Assembly: GCA_014529385.2 (NCBI GenBank)
Contig: CM043968.1
Coordinates: 125,633,518 to 125,697,517 of the forward strand
Length of the DNA: 64,000 bases
Direction: 5' to 3'
Source of the DNA: Adiantum capillus-veneris
Taxonomy: Eukaryota > Streptophyta > Polypodiopsida > Polypodiales > Pteridaceae
A program made the translations under genes and the position numbers. Positions 43,272 to 55,280 of this stretch are shown piece by piece. How positions within the stretch are numbered: the stretch's first letter is position 1; every line of letters starts with the position of its first letter. Below the pieces are notes generated by a model, which had not been told where the DNA came from, did no database searches, and saw only the letters and a list, made by a program, of their open reading frames with translations.

Positions 43272-46200
43272 ATTGCACGCCCTTGTGCAAGCTGCAGCTG
43301 AGGGAGTTTACTTTAGTGCCTTCTTTCGAGTGTTGCAGTGAGAGTTCTGAACTTTTGCGCTTTGGCTTTGATCTCAACTTTGGTTGCCAGTTCTCTGAAG
43401 GGATTATTTGCGATGGTGCTCTAATATGCGATGTGACGGGCTGTCAGATCTTTCGTCATTGGATTGAATATGGAAGAGTATACTTTGAAGAAACCTATCA
43501 TGAATGCTTCTTCAAAGGTTTGCATGTATTGAGATGGTGGAAACATGACTCTTGCATATAATCCCATGATAACATTTCCGATGGGGATTTCAGTCTCCAT
43601 GTTCCAGTAGATACCCCATGTGCCCTCGACAAACACCTGCCATGGATGCTCTACCGCTTCAATGTCTGTGAAGGCTGTAATGCACGTGATGAGCATTTTG
43701 ACAATCTTTACCAGCATCTAGCAAGAGAGATCTGGGATCTCCTTCATCATATTGATGACTCCTTTCAGAGTTTGAACCATGTAATTCTCTGATGGGGGGT
43801 TGTTATTGATCGACTTGGCTATTACAGGGTAGTTCAGCACTGCCGATCTTTTGCTTTGCCGACTGTAAAAGCTGTCCTAGGATTGCCGCCTATTGATAGG
43901 ACAGTAAGTGGGGTCGATCCTGAGATGTTGGGGTGCATTCTTGTAATATGTTTTGTCAGTAGGTCACTGATTGAACCATTTATTTCTCCAGAGGGGTTGA
44001 TTGTCAAGGATTGTTTCAATCTAAAGAGCTGTAATTAGAACCTCTCTGTAATTCCCTCTGCTATTTGGTTCAATTTTTGGGAGCATTTTTTGCTGCCATA
44101 ATCGAACTTCTTGCTGCATCAGCGGTAGTGCGATCATTTCATGCCCAAAATTTTTTACAACCTCATTTGGAGTGATCATGAGGAGGGCAGCTGATTCCAG
44201 CACTTTCAATTCATATTACAGATATGCCTTGTGCGACGGGTCTTTGACTTTGGAGATCCAACGCTGAATTTCATCTTTGGCCGACTCTGAGGTGGATGTC
44301 GTGGCTGGATCTGTAGACTCTTGCGTGCCTTTTCCAGTGCTTGTAGTTGCCATCTCTGTTTGTTTAGTTTCAAACTCGAAGTGATCTGATCTTTCTCCCT
44401 GCTCAAATTCTCCTGTGTCCATCTGATCCTTTGTTTGATTGGCTTTCAGATCCTCTACTTCCTTTCTTGCCTTAGCCAGCTGCTTTTTCAAGTCTTCAAT
44501 TTACTCATCCTTTGCCTGCTATAGGGCCCTATGACCTGCTGTCATGATCTCTCTATCATATTTTTCTTGTTTTAGGGCTTCTTTTAACTCCTTGATCTCT
44601 TGGCTCAAGGAAGTAGAGCCTGCAGGCTTAGTCAAAGAGGAGGTTGTCTCTTGTATTGCCAATAATTGAGTGAGAGACCTACTAACCACGGCATACGAGC
44701 CTTGTAGCTTCTCATCTGTTCATTTTCCTTGGTTAGCTCCTCCTTGAGGCATTGTTGTTCGATCTGTAAAGCTAAATTCGCCTCATTGAATTGCTGCACT
44801 TCTTTATAATAGTAGCTTGCATTCTCTCTTTCTCTCTGCAGCTCCGATTGCGCCTGGACTTGTGCGTTCTTTAGTGCCTCTATTTGTTGCTTCAATTGCT
44901 CAGATTCTACTGCTGTTCGAGATACCTCCTTCTTATTATCTTCCAATTCCAACTCCTTGAGGTTATAAAGAGCTCTTTGACATTGGAATTGCAATTTGAT
45001 CTGCTCTAGGTGACTGTCATTATCAAAGGAGCTAACCATCTCTCGTGCTTCTTTTATGGCCGCTTGAGTGCGTTGCGTTCCTGGCCCCTGCTATCTGAAT
45101 GCTCGACCACTTCAACTTGCTTTTCCTTTTGTTTTAAACCCTCTATTGCGTTAGAGGTCGTGGCAGGCTTTGTCTGTGATTCCGTTTGTTGATTGCCTTG
45201 CTGCTTCGCCTGCTCTTCGTCGACTCTTTGCTCCGACTGTCCTGCACTTTCCCCTTTCTCTTGTTCTGACCTCTCTAAAACTGTCTCAGCATTCTTGGGC
45301 AAACTGAGGTCTTGGTATTGTCCTTCCCGTGTCTCATGTTGTCCCTCTCCTTGCGAGAGACTTTTCTCCTCTTTATTTTTTCCAGATTCGTCAGATGATT
45401 CTAAATCATCGACGCGTTGCTTCTTTGCTTCTTCTTGCTACCGCTGCTCCATCTTTCGTTTGAGCTCATTGTGAATTCTTTGCTGCATGGCACTGGCAAT
45501 TTCTTGTTTCTCTTCAGCTTCCTTCCTCTTTTGTTGCTTGATCCTTTCCAAGGCCTCTGTCTGCCTGCGTATCAGCGGAACATCCTTGACTTCATCATCT
45601 TCTTTCTTGTCATCCGCTTCTGTCTCTTGGGTTTGCTAGTGATCTTTCTTTTGTTGGCGGAGCTTTTCCCTCAATGCCTGTGCCTCTTCCATTGTCCTTT
45701 GGGCATGAGTGATGGGGATAGCTTTTGCCAAATGGGTAGCCTTTTTCTTTAATCGAGTGTATCCCAGTGTGTAAGGGGTATCCTTGTATTCCTCCGAAGA
45801 TTGGCACTCAGAAGGAGTATCCCGTGGGTTGGATCCCTCCTCCTGGCTGCTCCGAGCATCCGAATCTATTTTCTCACTGTCCGAATCCCTTAGAGGTGCA
45901 CTTTGCCTGGTTTGTTTGACTCCAGGATTCAGTCTTGTAGAAGGCCCTGCCACTGGTCTCATGGCTCTTTTAGATCTGTGGATTAGGTCAATTTGCGCTT
46001 GGGCAGGTGGTAGATCATCAATCATGCCCAATGCTTGATAGGCTGTTCGTGTGAGAATGGGTCCTCTGTTCATGTAAGCTTTACTTCTTTGACCACCCTT
46101 TAGATTTGCTTCCACAATTGTGTCAAGAAGGTAGTTGCCAAAGTCGCAAATGACCACCCTACCTTCAACCAAACCCATCGCCATCACCACTGCCATATGC

Positions 46201-46753
46201 AACAAAGGTTCTCTATATCTGGGTGGCTTTTGTACCTTGAAATGCTGGGATATGAGATGAAATGACAGCTCCGTTTCTGAGTAGATCAGGTCTTGATATG
46301 TCAGCTTGTGACCACGTTGCTTCAGAAAGGCCTTATCATTGTCGATTGCCTTTGTTTTTTGCAAGAGGTTGTGCATCCCTTGTGGCAGATGGAGGGCTTC
46401 ATTTATGATTTCAGCTGTAATTTTACCTTAACGACTGCCCCGTCCTTGTCTTTCAGAGTTGCTTCCCCATTGTACTGAATTGTGCTTATGAGCTTGTGAG
46501 CCCGTCTGAAATCCGTTCCCCAAGGAGGCAGTCTTAAGAAATTGTCGAGCTGTAAACACGTGACCCTTGCTTGCACTTCTAGATTCTGGTGCAAAGTCCA
46601 CATTTCCTGGGGAAATATGGTGGCCTTTATAATTTCTCCTTCTGCGGCTTGGAACCTTCCAATGAAAATGTTTGCCAGAATTGCTTCAAGTACTTGTTCT
46701 GTGAGGTGAGCTTTCTCATTTGATGATATATCGGTTATCTCATAGGGTGCCAC
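43272..46753 (-). pseudogene. Element C ORF3: long coiled-coil protein downstream of pol
   Basis: About 1100 codons from the ATG at 46753 (MAPYEITDIS) to near the polypurine tract. The N-terminal third (46753-45980) is globular: EVQARVTCLQLDNFLRLPP, ITAEIINEALHLPQG, LLHMAVVMAMGLVEGRVVICDFGNYLLD. This layout recalls the 'putative plant transposon protein' regions found in some plant retroelement ORFs; that link is by memory and weak. The middle (45640-44300) is Glu/Lys/Gln-rich and heptad-like, a probable long coiled coil. The C-terminal part (44209-43400) is mixed, with GTWGIYWNMETEIPIG. I see no signal peptide or membrane segment, so it is not a convincing envelope. Breaks: frameshift at 46400, TAG at 45636 and about 45438, others near 45050, 44630, 44200 and 43830. 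Confidence 0.7.
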
Positions 46754-46982
46754 ATGACACTCCTTCTGTGCTTTCCTTTAAGGCATCTTGTTGCCAATTT
46801 GCAAGGAAAATCAGATTTTAGCCATTGATCAAAAATGTCGGAAAGTGTAAACTTGACCATAAAATATAAAAGTGAGCTTAACTCTGTCAAAACTACTCCA
46901 AATTTGACCAAATTTCACCAGTGCACCTAGGATTGCTATAGGCACAAAACTATAATGAAACAGATAGATTTTGGCAAAAAGG

Positions 46983-48105
46983 AACATGGATCGCGATCCA
47001 TGTTGGGAAGCATTTTAAAATTCTGACCTTGGGAAGGTGTCCCTGGGCATAATGGGATGCTACCGGGCAATTTTCTCTGGATTTAGAGCTAAAAGGTACA
47101 TGGATCGCGATCCATGTTGGGCAATATTTTGGAAAACTGTTGATACCATCTGGTAGGGTTCATCTTGATTATGACTTGATCCAAAAAGTTTGGGATTTGG
47201 ATCAATGGTTTGACACTTGGGCTAAATTTTGGAAATCATGTATAGACTCAGAGATTTTGGCTTTTGGAAGTGAGTTTTTGGGATTCAAATGGCTTGACAC
47301 TTCATGGCTTGGCTTTCTTGATCATACTGAATCAAAGGGCATGGGTTTTACTTATTTTGGCCAAAAAGGTACATGGATCGCAATCCATGTTGGGAAGCTT
47401 TTGAACACAGTTCTTGTGCACATTGGTTCCTATAGGTTTTCCTAGTACACTGGTGAAATTTTGTCAACTTTGGACATGTTTTTCCATAGTTTGCCCCATT
47501 TCTTAGTTTATGGCCATATTTTTTCCGTTTTGACCAAATCTGTTTCTGGCCACCACTTTTGGAGTCATGTTTTGCTTGAAATCTCTCCTTACATTGATTT
47601 CTGATGGTTGAGGTCTGTAGCTCATAGCTTTGCTTGGTTTCCTGGCAAGTTTCCCCAGACTTTGAATTCTTTTGGGAAGGCACACTAAATCTTGCAAGTT
47701 TCACCATTTTGCAAGTATACTTTTACTTGATTTTGATCCCATCACCATTCTTAGGTTACAATTGCTTGTTGATAGACTTCGAGGAAAGTTTGAAGTTTTT
47801 CAAATTACTTAAGCAGTACTTTTGACCAAAAGACCATTTACAAACTGACTGTAGCAATCCAGGTGGATCCGATGATCTTTATAACATTGTTCATGATCAT
47901 TTTGCAACCCTAGGACTATTGGTACATTGTCCAGCTAGTGAACCTCTTTGATCCTGATTTTGGCAAAAAGGTACATGGATCGCGATCCATGTTGGGAAGC
48001 ATTTTGCAAAAATAGTCATGGGGTTTGTTCCTGGGCCTCTATAGTTGCTCCTGTAGGAGTTTCCTTGATTTTAGGGTTTTGGGAACATGGATCGCGATCC
48101 ATGTT
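46983..48105. repeat. Element C 3' palindrome array (five copies)
   Basis: The 20 bp palindrome ACATGGATCGCGATCCATGT occurs at 46984-47003, 47098-47117, 47371-47390 (one G-to-A change), 47973-47992 and 48085-48104. Several extend to 22 bp with flanking A and T. The context is also shared: GGCAAAAAGGT before and TGGGAAGCATTTT after. The rest of 46754-48400 is non-coding. Confidence 0.95.
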
Positions 48106-48399
48106 TCAACACCTTTTCCTACTTTTCTTAGCTTGGCTGATTCTGCCAGGTAGTTGGGGCTACTGATGAAGTTTTTCTTGATTTTGATGAGTTTTGGACT
48201 CCCACATTGGCCCTGTGAGTTTGTCGATTTTGTGACCTTGTACTGCTTTGATTTGTTGTTTTGGTACTATTGATGCAGTATGGGTCACCTACACATGCTC
48301 TTGCAAGGTTAATGATCATACCTGTCAAATCTGGTGTAGTGAGATCCACCAAGGTGGTCGCAGCAGGCAGAAGCAAATCCAAAAACCCTATGCTCCTGT

Positions 48400-48401
<2 letters not shown>

Positions 48402-48465
<64 letters not shown>
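48402..48465. repeat. (CT)n microsatellite in element C
   Basis: 64 bp of CT units. From here to 49103 there is no gene; a purine-only stretch of about 50 bases lies at 48971-49023. Confidence 0.95.
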
Positions 48466-48472
<7 letters not shown>

Positions 48473-49103
48473 AATGAGCTTTTGTTGCCCTTTTTTGACT
48501 ATATGATCCCAGTCTACCCGGAATGCCCCATTTATACTTACCTTCATTGCTCATATCTTGTTAGGCACGTCACCTACGGTTCGAACCGTTCATCATTCTG
48601 ATGCTCGGTTTACAAATGGCGTCCGATCGGCAGTTTTGATCCTTCCGAAGTTGGTCCAAAATTCATTTTGTGTTGAATTTTTCCATATTTTCCATGTTTG
48701 TAGTCCTTGCTTTGAAGTTTTGGCGTTTGCTTTCAAAAGTCGATTATGATTTTCCTGGCTCGACTTATCAATTTTTTGTTGATCACCTGTCATTTTTTGC
48801 GTTTTTGTAAAAGAAAGTTATTTACAGTGATTATTAGTTGGCCAAAAATTGGCCAAAATTAGTGTCACCTCCCTTATATACATACTCTTATTGTGATATT
48901 AGATCGTGATGGTATGGCTCATGATTATGCCAACTAAGAGTTTGTTAGGCTCCGAAAACTTGTGTTTTTTAAGGAAACGGGAAAGAAAGGAAACGAAAAG
49001 AAAAGAAAAGAAAGGAAATAGGATGATAATAATGGTATATACAAGTGGTACTCCAACCGCTTTTCCTCCCTTCCTAAAGTGATTCGTTCGCGACGAGCAT
49101 GTG

Positions 49104-50157
49104 TCAGAGTGCATGGGAATAAAGCACGTGTCTATGCATAGCCGTATAGTGTGGCTCTATGATGCTCATGGAGGATATGCATGGGAAAACGAATTGCTGT
49201 GCAAGAGATAGGTGATGAACAATATGTTCAATGGCTGGTGGTGGCGAGGTTCCTTGGAAGCTACATGGCCCGAAAAATAGTAATTGTAGAAGGCGTGATC
49301 TGTGTTTGACTGTGAATTGGAAAAGTTTTGATGTTGCGGATGGTGTTGGTTGTTGGCATTTTTTGGGTTGCCATCGAAATTCCCAAGGTGTGTATTCACT
49401 TGAAGAGGCATCGTGATGGCGATGTTGTTTTAGTTGCCATACCCATTTGAGTGTGGTTGGATGATGAAGAGAGTGGTCCATCGGTTTAGGCCGTTTGACA
49501 ACAACGGTGGGAAATTTGTGATGGTTTAAATTTTTGGTAGGAAATGTAGGTTTACGGGTATTGATTTGGCGTTTAGGTATCCACAATTTCCTGGGCTTGG
49601 TTTGCATGATTGATTTCTTGACCCATATTTTTGTAACCTTGGTGATGGATGATTGCTGAGATGTCGCATGTGGCGAAGGTAGAGGTTCCCATTCATAGTC
49701 CATTTGTACGAATGGAGTGGCTAAATATTGACCCTCATGTTCGATGCGTAAAGTGTTGTCCCGCTAATTTGGTGTTGCCTGATAAGTGCGCATCCACGAC
49801 ACGCCTAGAATAACTGCTTCGTTGAGCTGATGATCTTCAACCACATGAAATTGATGTGGATACACTGTTCCATCAATGTTGATTGGCAAATTTATGTGGC
49901 CTAGACTGTCCATAGTACCTCTATTGGCGACCTTGAATCCCATAGTGTTTGGCATTAGAGCTCCCTGTGTGATATTTTATGAAAGTGGAGTAGTTAACCA
50001 CATTAGCTTTGGCCCCTGTATCCACTAACGCTCTTTCGGTGGTGCCGTCGGCAAGTTGTAACTGAATACATAGATCCATTTCTCCTAACCATGTAGTCAC
50101 CGTTTGTATGGATGCTATTAGAGCATGCTGATTAGCCATTGCCTGTTGTTCTTTCCT
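49104..50157 (-). pseudogene. Second retropepsin-like domain downstream of integrase in element C
   Basis: The frame opens with MANQHALIASIQ at 50139. The protease core follows: LQLADGTTERALVDTGAKANVV (active site DTG), then after a frameshift near 49930 a hydrophobic strand region and AVILGVSWMRTYQA, then TLRIEHEGQYLATPF. This is the order of a complete retropepsin, with a DTG active site and an ILGxxW segment. A TAG at 49764-49766 breaks it; coding continues to 49104 as a basic, His/Pro/Gln-rich tail. Element C already has its protease upstream of RT, so this is an extra domain. It may have been captured from another gypsy element or be an old duplication. Confidence 0.68.
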
Positions 50158-53100
50158 CTAAAAGTTTGATTGTTCCCTGCGTTCCAATATTCTGAGTTTG
50201 GCCTCCTGCTGTGCTTGTTCACGAAGGTCCTGTGCTTGACATCTGCATTGAGCTGCTGCATGGAGTGTTGCGAGTTCGTCATGTGTCAGCAGAAGAATAT
50301 ATTTCTTTAACTTGCAACCACTCGTCCAATTAGGAATCTCCTCTTCTGTCAATGTTGCAAGTTTAACGGCACCACTTTACGACATATCATGGATCACAAA
50401 AGGCTCGATTCCTCGCCTTTTGAGTTTCTTGGAGTGCTGTTTCAGGGTGTATATGAGAACGTAATCCCCTTTCTGGAACTCCTTACCAATCACGTGTCGA
50501 TCATGAAAAGCTTTCATTTGCTTTTTCTGAGCATATATCCCAGCTATCGCTTTGAGTCTAGTTTCATCTAACTGTTCTAGGGTGTCTAGTCTCTCCAATA
50601 GCTCATGGCCCGTCCGTCCTAATTGTGTTGGCACCACCCTAAGGGATTTGACTAGGAATTCCAATGGTAGTATCGCATTAATTCCGAAGACAAGGTTAAA
50701 GGGAGTCATGCCAATGGAAGTTTTAAAAGCTACACGGTAAGCGCATAAAGCGGTGTGTAATTTCTGATCCCAATCATTTCTTGAACTGACTATTTTGATG
50801 AGCACGGTGCATAGGATTTTGTTAGTGCTCTCTGCCTGTCCGCTGGCTTGCGGATGATAGGGTGTTGACTTTCGATGGATCACCATGAATTCGTCAAGAT
50901 GAGTCTCAATGACGTCGTTCACAAAGTGTGTTCCTCTACTGCTTACTATTTCAATTGGTAGTCCATATCGTGTAAAGATGTTTTAAAAAAGGAACTAAGT
51001 TGTAGTCCTTGCATCATTTTTTTGAGTTGCTTTGGCTTCCGCCCACTTCGTCATGTAATCCGTTGCTACAATAAAGTATTGTGCGTGTGTCTTGTATCCT
51101 GGAGGATTGATGGGACCAATGAAGTCAATGCCCCATTTGGCAAAATCACGAACTCCCATCATCGGCCTCAGTGGAATATCATCTCTCCGTAGGGGTGGTT
51201 TCGTGCGTTGACATTCATCACATCGTTTCACGTATGTTTTTGCATCCATGAATAGGGTCGGCCACCATATACCTAAGTTTAGCACTAGCTTTGCTGTTTT
51301 ATGAGCGGAGAAGTGTCCTCCAGGTTGTCCTGTGTGTGCGTGATCGATGATGACGTAATATTCACTTTTCGTAGCACACAGTCGTAATTGTTCGTCTTTT
51401 CCCCGCATATACAGTTGGTTGGCAATGAGTAGATAGTGTTTGGCCTCTTCCTCAACAGTTTTTCTTCTTGATTTGTCCCATTCCTCTAGAAAGGTTTTGT
51501 TTTTTAAGTACTCAATGATGTGAGCACTCCATTTTGGTGCTTGTACTACTCAAAACATTGTGGCATGTTCCACTGGCGGCTGTATTATACATTTATCGCA
51601 AGATTTTACATATTTATGGACACTGTATTCCATGTTTGGCCAGTAGACACCCAGTCTTTGTAACCATTGGCCTGTTTGGAGGATTGATGGGACCAATGAA
51701 GTCAATGCCCCATTTGGCAAAAGCACGAACTCCCATCATCGGCCTCAGTGGAATATCATCTCTCCGTAGGGGTGGTTTCGTGTGTTGACATTCATCACAT
51801 CGTTTCACGTATGTTTTTGCATCCATGAATAGGGTCGGCCACCATATACCTGAGTTTAGCACTAGATTTGCTGTTTTATGAGCGGAGAAGTGTCCTCCGG
51901 GTTGTCCTGTGTGTGCGTGATCGATGATGACGTAATATTCACTTTTCGTAGCACACAGCCGTAATTGTTCGTCTTTTCCCCGCATATACAGTTGGTTGGC
52001 AATGAGTAGATAGTGTTTGGCCTCTTCCTCAACAGTTTTCCTTCTTGATTTGTCCCATTCCTCTGGAAAGGTTTTGTTTTTTAAGTACTCAATGATGTGA
52101 GCACTCCATTTCGGTGCTTGTACTACTCGAAACATTGTGGCATGTTCCACTGGTGGCTGTATTATACATTTATCGCAGGATTTTACATATTTATGGACAT
52201 TGTATTCCATGTTTGGCCAGTAGACACCCAGTCTCTGTAACCATTGGCCTGTCTGGAGGATTGATGGGACCAATGAAGTCAATGCCCCATTTGGCAAAAG
52301 CACGAACTCCCATCATCGGCCTCAGTGGAATATCATCTCTCCGTAGGGGTGGTTTCGTGCGTTGACATTCATCACATCATTTCACGTATGTTTTTGCATC
52401 CATGAATAGGGTCGGCCACCATATACCTAAGTTTAGCACTAGCTTTGCTGTTTTATGAGTGGAGAAGTGTCCTCCGGGTTGAGCTGTGTGTGCGTGATAG
52501 ATGATGACGTAATATTCACTTTTCGTAGCACACAGCCGTAATTGTTCGTCTTTTCCGCGCATATACAGTTGGTTGGCAATGAGTAGATAGTGTTTGGCCT
52601 CTTCCTCAACAGTTTTCCTTCTTGATTTGTCCCATTCCTCTGGAAAGGTTTTGTTTTTTAAGTACTCAATGATGTGAGAACTCCATTTCGGTGCTTGTAC
52701 TACTCGAAACATTGTGGCATGTTCCACTGGTGGCTGTATTATACATTTATCGCAGGATTTTACATATTTATGGACACTGTATTCCATGTTTGTCCAGTAG
52801 ACACCCAGTCTTTGTAACCATTGGCCTGTCTGTATTTCACCAGTGCTAAATCCCGTGTTTTGTATATGAGCTTGTTTGAGGTAGTAGGTGGTATCTTCAG
52901 GTTGTACACACAGTCTCAGTATTCCATCCTTACCGTGTTTGTACAGCCGTCCTGCTAAAAGGATGAGATTCCGTGTTTGATGGAACATTGATGGTTGTCT
53001 TTCTATCTGCAAGGAGCCGATTGTGAGCAGTGGCATGACCTCTTCGCTCCATCGCGGCACCATTTCTATGTTAAACAGATATGAATCAGGAAGTTCATCA

Positions 53101-53549
53101 TTGACACCCGCAGGTGCTTCCCCATGAAATAGTCGTGAAATATGATCTTCTCTCTGGTGTGTGGTCCCCTTTTTTACAACCACCGTGAAGTCAAACTCAA
53201 GCAACAGTATAAACCAGTGAACAATTCTTCCAGTGTTGCTATGTTTTTTTACTAAATATAGAAGTGCTTGGTGATCCACGAAGAAGACAAACTTGTTTGC
53301 TAGAAGGTAGTGTCTAAATTTCTTGACCGCATATATCATTCCCGGACCTTCTCTTTCCGTAGTGGTATAATTTTTCTCTGCGTTGTTTAGTTGTCGACTA
53401 GAGTAGCAGATGGGAAAATCCATTTTATTCTCTCCTGGCTGGGCTAATATGCACCCAATGGCATAGGATGACGCATCCACATGGACATGGAAGATTTTTC
53501 TCCAGTCAAAGGCTTGCAAAATTGGAGTTGAAATCAAATGTTGCGTCAA
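50158..53549 (-). pseudogene. Element C RNase H and integrase
   Basis: RNase H lies at 53549-53100: HVDASSYAIGCILAQ, YSSRQLNNAEKNY, FFVDHQALLYLV. A linker with LYKHGKDGILRLC leads to a first zinc-binding unit ending KSCDKC (about 52740), then a second linker with LYMRGKDEQLRLC and a second unit HAHTGQPGGHFSAHKT to KRCDEC. The catalytic core follows at 51200-50700: WGIDFIGPINPP with the first Asp, TDYMTKWAEA, and the Glu in PQASGQAESTNK (about 50850). The C-terminal region (50600-50160) ends SGAVKLATLTEEEIPNW and a Gln/Ala-rich helix. The 577 bp triplication, frameshifts and stops inactivate it. Confidence 0.85.
51101..52831 (-). repeat. Three tandem copies of a 577 bp unit in element C integrase
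   Basis: Units 51101-51677, 51678-52254 and 52255-52831, each starting GGAGGATTGATGGGACCAAT on the plus strand (the third joins unique sequence at its right end). The period is exactly 577 bp, not a multiple of three, so each repeat shifts the frame. Copies differ at few positions by eye. The unit spans from the first zinc-binding Cys pair to the start of the catalytic core. Confidence 0.93.
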
Positions 53550-53686
53550 TTATTGGAAAGCCTGCTCACATTCCTCCGTCCATTTATACTTAGTTATAAG
53601 GGCGTACAATGGCTTGGCTATTACAACATACATATATATGAATCGCCGGTAGTATCCGCAATGCCCCATAAATGCTTGCACTTCTT

Positions 53687-54921
53687 TTATCTTCGTTGTC
53701 TCGATAGTGCAACAATTGTCTTCATCTTTTCTTGATCAGTTGAAATGCCGTTTTTTGACACTATGTGGCCCAGAATTCTAGCCTGTCTCACCATGAAGGC
53801 ACATTTTTTCGGGTTTAAGCAAATACGATACGTTCTGCATTTTTCAAAGACTTTACCCAGATGAGTGATGTGGTCACTTTGTCGGTGGGAATGAACCAAA
53901 GATCATCCATGTAGATCTCCAAAAATTGTCTGAGATATTCTTTGAATGCGTGGGTCATTAGTCTTTGAAATGTGGCTGGGACATTGGTCAAGCCGAAAGG
54001 CATTACCCTATATGAAAATATACCCCACTTTGTCGCAAAAGCGGTCTTATGCTGATCTTCCGCCCTAATCGTCAACTGGTTGTAGCCTGAGAACCCATCC
54101 AGGAAACTATAGGCCTCTTTTCCTACTACCCTCTCAATAACATGATCAGTTATTGGCAGTGGATAGTTTTTTCTAATGGTGGCTGCATTTACTTGCTTGA
54201 GATTTATACAAACCCGTAGTTTGCCATTCTTTTTGGGTACCACCACAATCAGGAACACCCACTATGTGTGCTCAATCTCGTAGATAAACTTGGCGTCCTT
54301 TAATTTGTCTATTTCCTCCTTGATTTTTTGTGCAAAAGTTTCATTGTACGTGTAAGGACATTGTCAGCGTGGTCTGGCATCGCTCTTAAGGGGAATCGTG
54401 TGCTGACATGTCTCCGGATCTATCCCCTTTAGATCTTTGTAAGACCATGCGAAGACGTATTTATATTGCCTGAGCGTATCGACTAGAAGTTGCTCTTCCT
54501 CTTCAATAAGGTCCGTGGCAATATAGGCCGGTTGAGGCTCCTCTCCGAGTTCTGCTAAGTTGATGCGTTTCGTGTTTTCAGGCCCATCATATGAAGTTCC
54601 TGGTTCTTTGGGATCTCGTTTGGGTTTTTGCACCACTATCTTCCTATCCTGAATGGTATACTTCTTATAGTGGGATGGTGCATCGAATTTATCATCATTT
54701 GATTCCTCGTCAGTTTCCATTTTGGTTGTCCAAAATTCTTTCAATGCCCATTTTAAATCATTGTATTTGACTTTGCGTGCCATTTTGGACAACTTAGACG
54801 ATTTTTTGATATGTTTCTCTTTTTTTGGTTTATGTTTTGATGATGTTTTGGTTGAGTCATGTTTCATGTATCGCTTTGATATCCTGTCCTTGAGGCAGTC
54901 AGTCGCTTCAACTAATCTCAA
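53687..54921 (-). pseudogene. Element C reverse transcriptase
   Basis: The upstream linker (54921-54370) is Lys-rich, then YIATDLIEEEEQLLVDTLRQ and QHTIPL before the RT. A TGA at 54364 stands at an Arg position. The polymerase domain (54330-53690) shows VVPKKNGKLRVCIN, KNYPLPITDHVIERV, YSFLDGFSGYNQL, MPFGLTNVPATFQR and the active site YMDDL at about 53915-53901. A frameshift near 53890 precedes NPKKCAFMV and ARILGHIVSKNGI. The YMDD active site is intact and the domain is nearly complete. It copies element RNA into DNA in the family. Confidence 0.87.
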
Positions 54922-54951
54922 GTACTACGTTTTGTCAATTAACAGGGGTAC

Positions 54952-55280
54952 TGAGTCCTCGTGGTGCTTGTTGTGCTTGTTTCTGCGTTGATCTCGATAC
55001 CTGCGTTGTCAAGGAAGGGATGGCCAAGTGCCGACGCATAGTGGACGAAATCTCTGTAAGGAACCTTGTCCAAATGAATGACGAAGAAGAGTTTCAAGAC
55101 TCAACTGATAGGGCGCTAGAGGATAACTTGGACGATGAGCTGTCCAGTAGCTCGAGCCAGAGCATCAAATGAAAGGATCGCCAAGTGATCTACTATGATT
55201 TCCCAAACCAAAACCATCGAAGACAACGCAGGTATCGAGATAAACGCAGAAACAACCACAACAAGCACCAAGAGGACTCA
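54952..55280. repeat. Inverted repeat flanking a locally inverted segment in element C
   Basis: Arms 54952-55010 and 55222-55280 are inverted copies matching at 56 of 59 positions; the spacer is 211 bp. Between about 55011 and 55345 the coding sense lies on the plus strand (MAKCRRIVDEISV, NDEEEFQDSTD, YYDFPNQNHRRQRRY), while both sides code on the minus strand. The left arm codes the same RRQRRYRD stretch in the element's own direction, so the middle was copied or flipped in reverse. Confidence 0.87.

Noticed and set aside
43272-46753. ORF3 of element C as a retroviral-type envelope gene
   Set aside because: The position fits, but there is no signal peptide, no membrane anchor and no cysteine pattern; it is a coiled-coil protein.
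47348-47707. Minus-strand Lys/Gln-rich frame in the element C spacer
   Set aside because: It crosses a palindrome copy, has no recognisable motif and sits in the non-coding array.
46983-48105. Palindromes of element C as rho-independent terminators or bacterial operators
   Set aside because: There is no loop, no U tract and no bacterial context.
48248-48601. Open frames on both strands across (CT)n at 48402-48465
   Set aside because: Ser/Leu and Arg/Glu repeats from the microsatellite.
48971-49023. Purine-only stretch as a polypurine tract
   Set aside because: It is on the plus strand, opposite to element C, and is not next to an LTR.
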